DNA of 29,231 bases from positions 1 through 29,231 of IMG/VR virus record IMGVR_UViG_3300021963_000496; one strand, written 5' to 3'. Below the pieces are notes generated by a model, which saw nothing but the letters and a program-made list of their open reading frames with translations, did no database searches and had not been told where the DNA came from. This document shows positions 25,320 through 29,231 of the stretch, in pieces; position 1 is the first letter of the stretch, and the number at the start of each line of letters is the position of its first letter. The translations under genes and the position numbers were made by a program. This stretch comes from a virus.

Positions 25320-25514
25320 TTAATCTAACCGAAAAATTTTTCGGCCTTTTTTATCTCGCCATTTGGCGATTTTTTGCGAATCCTCAATACCGACTTCGTT
25401 TTCACGTTTGCCGATACCTAAACCCTTCATCCATTCAAAACTATAAACCTTGCCAGAGATCTTTACCTCATAGCCAGATTCTTTTCCAATGTATGTAATT
25501 GTAGTGTATCCCAT
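25320..25514 (-). CDS. Small unknown protein between tail terminator and major tail protein
   Basis: A 64-residue basic protein that I do not recognise. Its first half looks like three short beta strands (TTITYIG, YEVKISG, VYSFEWM), then a Gly-rich turn, and an acidic then strongly basic C-terminus (KWRDKKGRKIFRLD). There is no membrane segment or Cys. It is preceded by the second longest gap in the window, with a perfect extended -10 five bases from the ATG and no Shine-Dalgarno. It ends 16 bases before the tail tube start, so both are probably on one transcript. It could be a minor tube or neck component, or a small regulator; nothing in the sequence decides. Confidence 0.6.
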   Translation of the reverse strand: MGYTTITYIGKESGYEVKISGKVYSFEWMKGLGIGKRENEVGIEDSQKIAKWRDKKGRKIFRLD

Positions 25515-25519
25515 ATTTT

Positions 25520-25528
25520 ATTATAACA
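25520..25528 (-). promoter_or_regulatory. Extended -10 box adjacent to an ATG (possible leaderless promoter)
   Basis: On the minus strand TGTTATAAT is a perfect extended -10, ending five bases before the ATG at 25514. Transcription would begin at or next to the start codon, and no Shine-Dalgarno is present. The identical nine bases lie at 27594-27602 in front of the adaptor gene. It would drive the small gene and the major tail protein. Confidence 0.45.
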
Positions 25529-25559
25529 CAATTCTTTTATGCGTTTTACCGCAATATCT

Positions 25560-25568
25560 AGTATACCA
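25560..25568 (-). promoter_or_regulatory. Second candidate extended -10 in the same gap
   Basis: On the minus strand TGGTATACT lies directly after the tail terminator stop codon and about 45 bases before the ATG at 25514. It is identical to the box at 3052-3060, which also sits just after a stop codon. If used it would give a leader of about 40 bases. No -35 is recognised. Confidence 0.35.
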
Positions 25569-25570
25569 CA

Positions 25571-25987
25571 CTAATTATCAACATTTTTAATTTTAAAATC
25601 AAGATTCATTCTGTACCAGCCTTCTTTTTCAATAGGGGCAGCCAGGCTTGATCCGACCATATAGGAGCTTAAATTTCTGACTTCGGTATTGACAATTCCG
25701 TTGGTTTGAGCAACTAAATCACCAATTGAAAGTATAGCTATAAACCTTTCTGACAAGGCAAAAAGTCTTGCTGCATCTGTATCAAAAATAGAGTATCTTA
25801 TGTAATCGCACCTCAACCAATATTGCTCTACATCAGGAACCCTAGGCTGGTATAAATATGTAACAAAAGGGGCTGGCTCGTTCCCAGTCGCTACCACCGG
25901 AAAAAAATTCATTGTTTTCCCGGCAATTGATATAACAGTAGCGTCATTTTTTACTCGCGTGTTGACATCGTAAACACTAATTCCCAT
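25571..25987 (-). CDS. Probable tail terminator (tail completion) protein
   Basis: A 138-residue alpha/beta protein. APFVTYLYQP (38-47), then LRCDYIRYSIFDTDAARLFA (58-77) and a helix leading to LSIGDLV, match the general pattern of tail terminator proteins: a strand giving a paired beta sheet, then a surface helix. The C-terminus WYRMNLDFKIKNV is the expected last strand. It lies between neck genes and the tail tube gene, the usual place. In known phages this protein caps the tail tube as a hexamer and docks to the head. It overlaps the preceding gene by 11 bases and has AGGAG eight bases before the ATG. The assignment rests on position and pattern, not on a specific motif. Confidence 0.6.
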   Translation of the reverse strand: MGISVYDVNTRVKNDATVISIAGKTMNFFPVVATGNEPAPFVTYLYQPRVPDVEQYWLRCDYIRYSIFDTDAARLFALSERFIAILSIGDLVAQTNGIVNTEVRNLSSYMVGSSLAAPIEKEGWYRMNLDFKIKNVDN

Positions 25988-26270
25988 TATTTGCGCTCCT
26001 TAAATTCTTAAAAGATTCATTGAATGTATCTATAAAAACTTCTTTTGCTTCTTCAACAACATGTTCTTGATACCCAATATTGTCTGTAGTTATTGTAAAT
26101 TCATTACCGTCAGATGATATGTTTACTACAGCGTATGGGGGGTTAACTTCCTCCAAATTGAGTGCAGTCGCCACAGCAGCCTCTGCCGCTGCTGTCTGTA
26201 TATCTAGGGGAATAGTATTCAGACTATCTATATACTTTTGTATATTATGGGATACTATAAACTTTATCAT
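25977..26270 (-). CDS. Small neck / tail completion protein (HK97 gp10-like position)
   Basis: A 97-residue protein with a helical N-terminus (YIDSLNTIPLDIQTAAAEAA), a short beta part (YAVVNISSDGNEFTITTD) and a C-terminal helix rich in Glu and Asn. This layout of helix, strands and helix is like the gp10-type neck or tail completion proteins that lie between head closure and tail terminator genes, though it is shorter than the usual ~110-150 residues. The start overlaps the previous stop by four bases (ATGA), without a clear Shine-Dalgarno, implying coupled translation. The exact family is not certain. Confidence 0.5.
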   Translation of the reverse strand: MIKFIVSHNIQKYIDSLNTIPLDIQTAAAEAAVATALNLEEVNPPYAVVNISSDGNEFTITTDNIGYQEHVVEEAKEVFIDTFNESFKNLRSANNGN

Positions 26271-26656
26271 TGTGGTTCTATTACCCTTTTAAGCATAATT
26301 AAATTATGATGTTTTTTTCCAGAATATGAAAATTTAGGCTGTATACCTATAATCTCATAAATATCCGAACTAATCGCATTACCGTATCTATCTTTAACAG
26401 ATCCAATTCGGTTAGAAAATGTTATGTACGAATCATATTTATTTGGAACAATCGCCTCATAATACGCTATGTTTTCGTTGTATGGAGCAACTCTTTTTTC
26501 TCCGCCTGTTGATGACAATGTAGGGGTTTGAAACTGAAAATATATTATCCCAGAATTTGTAAATGTCGGATATTTCTGCCCTGCTGCATTTGTTGTAATT
26601 GTCTTTGTATAAACAATTCCGTTATGGGTAAAACGAAAATATGTTCCATAAGCCAT
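26267..26656 (-). CDS. Probable head closure protein (Hc1-like)
   Basis: A 129-residue beta-rich protein. It starts with paired strands (TYFRFTHNGIVYTKTITTN) and later shows YYEAIVPNKYDSYITFSNRI, then DRYGNAISSDIYEIIGIQPK and a final HHNLIMLKRV. A strand carrying a D-R-[YV] turn followed by Y-x-I-x-G and a terminal His/Leu strand is the common pattern in head closure proteins that plug the connector below the adaptor. Its place directly after the adaptor gene supports this. The gene begins two bases after the adaptor stop and has only a weak purine stretch before the ATG. Identification is from pattern and order. Confidence 0.55.
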   Translation of the reverse strand: MAYGTYFRFTHNGIVYTKTITTNAAGQKYPTFTNSGIIYFQFQTPTLSSTGGEKRVAPYNENIAYYEAIVPNKYDSYITFSNRIGSVKDRYGNAISSDIYEIIGIQPKFSYSGKKHHNLIMLKRVIEPQ

Positions 26657-26658
26657 AA

Positions 26659-27585
26659 TTAAACCACATAATCCATAATAAATAATGTGTAATCCATAAG
26701 CAAAATATCTGCATCAATATTTCCAGTTGATTCATAAAATGAATCTTTTGTTTGATATTTTATTACATCCATATCCACGGTTGTCATACCATGTCTTCTG
26801 TATTCCGAATCACCGTTCATCATGTCAAGAAGTAACAGCTCAGATGCTTGCTCAACATTATTAGGAACAAATTGCCAGCCAAAATCGCCAACAACTTTAT
26901 AATCATCGTCTGAATTAAATTTATTAGTTACAACAATTTTCTGCACACTATCTAGGTATGAATTCTTGAACTGAATCCAATTTGATGATTGGAAGTTAAA
27001 AGGCTCTCTAGATTTTTCCATATTGTTTACTGAGGAATCAGACGAATCGTGCAGTAGCACTTCATCCTCGTCACCAACATTCATAGTTACTGTTTTTAAA
27101 TTTACTATTGGTAAAGGAAGAGGCAGTGTGCTTTTATTATTTCCGTTTAATATAAAATATTTATTTGAATAAAATTCAAAAGATTGGCCACAAAATGTAT
27201 TAATTATATTTCTAACTTTTTTTTCATAAGAATCAAATTTGTCATAAAAATCATTTTCAAGATCCGGATGTTGTTCAAAAAATATATCAGCATCATAATA
27301 CGGTGTATAAACATTTATGTATTGAGATTGTGTATATGATGTTCCGCTTATCGTATAAGTAAAATCAACTCTATGCCTTCCGGCTGAATTTAAAACATAA
27401 ATACCAGAAGCCTGTTGACCGTAAGTAATTGTATAAACGCCAGCACTTGTCCTTGTAGCATTAGTTGGACCACTTACCAGTGAACCAAACTCGTGATAAA
27501 GACTTGCTGATACAATATTGGATGTAGGATCGCTTGGCAAAGTAAGGGTTAATGTCTTACTTGTGTTTATTTTTACATCATCCAT
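26659..27585 (-). CDS. Head-tail adaptor protein with N-terminal beta-sandwich domain
   Basis: A 308-residue protein of two parts. Residues ~1-95 are beta-rich (KTLTLTLPSDP, SAGVYTITYG, RHRVDFTYTISG) and end in YINVYTPYYDAD, like the small sandwich domains fused to aquatic phage structural proteins. Residues ~100-308 look like the head-tail adaptor (HK97 gp6 / SPP1 gp15 type): acidic helix with repeated Phe/Tyr, NTFCGQSFEFYSN, then a strand turn and LPLPLPIVNLKTVTMN, followed by C-terminal helices. It sits under the portal and opens the neck series. I prefer the ATG at 27585 to a TTG at 27594, since the TATAAT box lies at 27594-27599. There is no Shine-Dalgarno. The fused domain makes it longer than typical adaptors. 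Confidence 0.65.
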   Translation of the reverse strand: MDDVKINTSKTLTLTLPSDPTSNIVSASLYHEFGSLVSGPTNATRTSAGVYTITYGQQASGIYVLNSAGRHRVDFTYTISGTSYTQSQYINVYTPYYDADIFFEQHPDLENDFYDKFDSYEKKVRNIINTFCGQSFEFYSNKYFILNGNNKSTLPLPLPIVNLKTVTMNVGDEDEVLLHDSSDSSVNNMEKSREPFNFQSSNWIQFKNSYLDSVQKIVVTNKFNSDDDYKVVGDFGWQFVPNNVEQASELLLLDMMNGDSEYRRHGMTTVDMDVIKYQTKDSFYESTGNIDADILLMDYTLFIMDYVV

Positions 27586-27593
27586 AATATTCA

Positions 27594-27602
27594 ATTATAA
27601 CA
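27594..27602 (-). promoter_or_regulatory. Extended -10 box before the neck genes (possible leaderless promoter)
   Basis: On the minus strand TGTTATAAT, a perfect extended -10, ends eight bases before the adaptor ATG at 27585, with no Shine-Dalgarno between. It occupies the 35-base gap that separates the fibre-like genes from the neck genes. The same nine bases occur at 25520-25528. No convincing -35 is present. Confidence 0.45.
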
Positions 27603-27620
27603 GAGAAGCTATTCCAAGCC

Positions 27621-27848
27621 CTAGAAGGTTTGCATGGCTACGGATACTTCTAAATCGGCAAGATCTGTATCAAGATTTGAAATAGCAATCGCATCTGTTA
27701 TGCTAAAAGAAATAACAGTATTGCTTACATCTTTATAAAACAAAACTCCATCAGCATAGTTAATTGCAAGCTCCCCGTGCTCTAATGAATTAGCGGCTGG
27801 AGCCGCATTGGCAGTCCCAGATCTTTTAAGTTTTACAATGTTAGCCAT
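27621..27848 (-). CDS. Short fibre-type protein consisting of the LKR N-terminal domain
   Basis: A 75-residue protein. Its N-terminus (MANIVKLKRSGTANAAP, then LEHGELAINYADGVLFYKD) is the widespread phage head-fibre / tail-fibre N-terminal module, in which a short basic strand is followed by the GELAIN-x-x-DG-x-L turn. The next gene upstream starts with a diverged copy of the same module. Here almost nothing follows: about 25 residues ending DLADLEVSVAMQTF. It may be a stand-alone adaptor or a decayed fibre that lost its shaft. A good ribosome binding site (AGGAG) lies five bases from the ATG, so it is probably made. No frameshifted remains of a shaft are apparent after it. Confidence 0.65.
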   Translation of the reverse strand: MANIVKLKRSGTANAAPAANSLEHGELAINYADGVLFYKDVSNTVISFSITDAIAISNLDTDLADLEVSVAMQTF

Positions 27849-27860
27849 TGATTCTCCTAA

Positions 27861-28862
27861 TTAAAAAGTACCACCATCAACAGTAACATTGTCAAGATTT
27901 GTTCCACTCAACACCGTTGTTCCATTAATTTTAAAAACCTTTCCAGATGCAAGATTGATGTGCTCAGATGATGTCCAAGAATCAGTTGCATCAACCCAGT
28001 TCCAAGTCTTATTGGAAGCACCAAGAATTGTTAAACCAGCGCCATCTGCTGTTGTGTCATCTGGGCTGGCAACATTTGCCAAAACAACATTCTTATCTTC
28101 AACAACAAGAGTTGATGTGTTAAGAGTTGTTGTATTACCCTGTACAGTTAAATCACCAGTTACAGTAAGGTTGTTTGAAATAGTAACATTTGCTGGCAAG
28201 CTCAGTGTTACTGCACCAACTCCAGAGTTGGAAACTGTAATTTCATTTGCAGTACCCGACAAGCCAGTAACAAGGTTTGTTGATCTATCACTAATTTGAG
28301 AAGCTGTAATTGAAATTGTTGAATTAGCAGCAGCTGTCAAACGACCTTGTGCATCAACAGTGAATGTTCCAACAGTTCCTGAACCACCATAGCTACCAGC
28401 AGTAACCGCTGTGTTGTCAAGATTAATCGTAACTGTATCGGTAGCCCCGGCGCTTGATGTTAATCCGGTTCCACCTGCGATTGTTAATGTGTCTGTACCA
28501 CTTGAAATCGTAACAGTGCCGCTATCGCCAGCGGCTGTAAAAGATGTTGCAACATTAGATATTGCATTGTCAACATAAAGTTTTGTTGCTGCATGCCCAT
28601 TAGCAGATGGCGTTGCAACAGAAACGGTTCCAGAGAATGTTTTATTACCAGTAACTGTTTGTTCAGTTCCAAGCGTGAGGTAAGCACCATAACCAGCAAT
28701 GGCAATAACAGAAGTCGCTGAGCCTCCAGCGCCACCAGTACCTGTTCCGTAATAAAGAATATTATCAGCTTCGTTAAAAGCTAATTCTGCATTCTCTAAA
28801 CTTGTTGGTGCGCCAGCTGCTCCTGCTGATGACCTTCTTTTAATTCTTAATGTATTTGCCAT
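27861..28862 (-). CDS. Fibre-like structural protein (aquatic phage family)
   Basis: A 333-residue Ser/Thr/Gly/Val-rich protein without Cys. It starts with the LKR-type module (MANTLRIKRRSS, then LENAELAFNEADNILYYG). Residues ~60-100 have the NKTFSGTVS and ATKLYVDNAI signature of trimeric tail fibre shafts. The middle is a beta-repeat stalk (TVTISSGTDTLTIAGGTGL). From ~230 the text QGNTTTLNTSTLVVEDKNVV followed by WNWVDATDSWTSSEHINLAS is a conserved block I know from marine phage fibre and structural proteins. It ends VTVDGGTF. It is probably a trimeric fibre or whisker; its place before the neck genes suggests the head or neck rather than the tail tip. GGAGG lies nine bases before the ATG, which overlaps the previous stop as TAATG. 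Confidence 0.75.
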   Translation of the reverse strand: MANTLRIKRRSSAGAAGAPTSLENAELAFNEADNILYYGTGTGGAGGSATSVIAIAGYGAYLTLGTEQTVTGNKTFSGTVSVATPSANGHAATKLYVDNAISNVATSFTAAGDSGTVTISSGTDTLTIAGGTGLTSSAGATDTVTINLDNTAVTAGSYGGSGTVGTFTVDAQGRLTAAANSTISITASQISDRSTNLVTGLSGTANEITVSNSGVGAVTLSLPANVTISNNLTVTGDLTVQGNTTTLNTSTLVVEDKNVVLANVASPDDTTADGAGLTILGASNKTWNWVDATDSWTSSEHINLASGKVFKINGTTVLSGTNLDNVTVDGGTF

Positions 28863-29101
28863 TAATAGTTTCCTCCATCCATAAGCAGATTTGCTGCGCT
28901 ATGAACATGGTCGGCTCTAGCCGCCACATTGCTTGTTCCAGCACTAGCAGTTCTTGCGACATCCGCTGGGGCCGTATTACTTAAACTTAAACTTGCTAAA
29001 TTAATTGTACCACTACTTTGACTTAACACAGTAGTGCTAACTACTTGAGAAACATTAGAAATGTTATTTGCATAAACTTGGACTGTGGTTAAATCAGGCA
29101 T
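28862..29101 (-). CDS. Small fibre or collar protein with DHVHS motif
   Basis: A 79-residue Ser/Thr/Ala-rich protein. The segment SAGTSNVAARADHVHSAANL (52-71) carries the H-x-H pair found in many phage collar and fibre proteins, where in trimeric fibres such pairs can bind metal along the axis. It ends LLMDGGNY, similar to the DGGTF end of the next gene. No enzymatic motif is present. Both ends are TAATG overlaps, so it is translated between two other beta-rich structural proteins. It is probably a small part of the same head or neck decoration; metal binding is inference from the motif only. Confidence 0.65.
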   Translation of the reverse strand: MPDLTTVQVYANNISNVSQVVSTTVLSQSSGTINLASLSLSNTAPADVARTASAGTSNVAARADHVHSAANLLMDGGNY

Positions 29102-29231
29102 TATCGCGTAACCTCACCTGTCACAACAACATTCCCTGTTAAAAGGGTTGTAACAACAGCACCGTTGGTTTCTTGAAAATCATACACATAAGTCCCAGAA
29201 GCTATATTGGAAGTAATGTTTGCAGCCACAC
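29101..29231 (-). CDS. C-terminal end of a beta-sandwich structural protein, 5' part outside window
   Basis: Only the last 43 residues are visible. They read as alternating strands: SGTYVYDFQET, then TTLLTGNVVVTGEVTR at the C-terminus. A Y-x-YD strand followed by a G-x-x-x-V-T-x-E-V-T-R ending is typical of small Ig-like phage proteins that pair with fibres or baseplates. The rest of the gene lies beyond base 29231. The stop overlaps the next ATG as TAATG. Confidence 0.6.
   Translation of the reverse strand, partial: VAANITSNIASGTYVYDFQETNGAVVTTLLTGNVVVTGEVTR

Noticed and set aside
25538-25552. Inverted repeat TGCG...CGCA in the gap before the small tail gene
   Set aside because: Only four base pairs with a six-base loop; too weak to call a terminator or operator.

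Overview
The window is one stretch of the late structural region of a tailed, non-contractile-tail (siphovirus-type) bacteriophage. All 22 genes I can support lie on the minus strand, so the module reads from base 29231 down to base 1. The DNA is AT-rich by eye (not counted). TGA is used as a stop in several genes, so the code looks standard. There is no contractile sheath gene, and a major tail tube protein and a tape measure protein are present. I see no tRNA, rRNA, CRISPR array, integrase or insertion sequence. No gap between genes exceeds about 110 bases. The host cannot be read directly. The tail proteins and the metallophosphoesterase look like actinophage families, while the small zinc-ribbon protein, the 2-oxoglutarate oxygenase and the fibre N-termini look like families common in marine and freshwater phages and cyanophages. 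An aquatic, AT-rich phage, perhaps of an actinobacterium, is my best guess, at low confidence.

In transcription order: (1) 29231-27621 holds the end of a beta-sandwich protein and three beta-rich fibre-like proteins that may decorate the capsid or neck. (2) 27585-25571 holds the neck: head-tail adaptor, head closure, a small neck/tail completion protein and a tail terminator. (3) 25514-24737 holds a 64-residue unknown and the major tail tube protein, followed by a perfect 16-bp hairpin. (4) 24629-23950 holds the two tail assembly chaperone frames, joined by a probable -1 frameshift. (5) 23902-9713 is a single 4729-residue, cysteine-free tape measure gene, about half the window. (6) 9713-4185 holds tail tip genes: two paralogous Dit-like proteins and a 1346-residue hub with PA14-like and LamG-like carbohydrate-binding modules. 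(7) 4185-1 holds a fibre with an elastin-like repeat and cysteine-rich tip, a small tail-associated protein, a zinc-ribbon protein, a prolyl-hydroxylase-like oxygenase, a virion protein, a free-standing HNH endonuclease and the start of a metallophosphoesterase.

Most genes touch or overlap by 1 to 11 bases (often TAATG), indicating translational coupling. The few real gaps carry extended -10-like motifs, and these gaps fall between functional modules. Three genes lack a Shine-Dalgarno and have a TATAAT-like box 5 to 8 bases before the ATG, which would suit leaderless transcripts; a fourth is ambiguous. The most unusual points are the tape measure (predicted tail about 0.7 micrometre), its duplicated C-terminal module, and the pairing of a prolyl-4-hydroxylase-like enzyme with a proline- and VGG-rich fibre tip.
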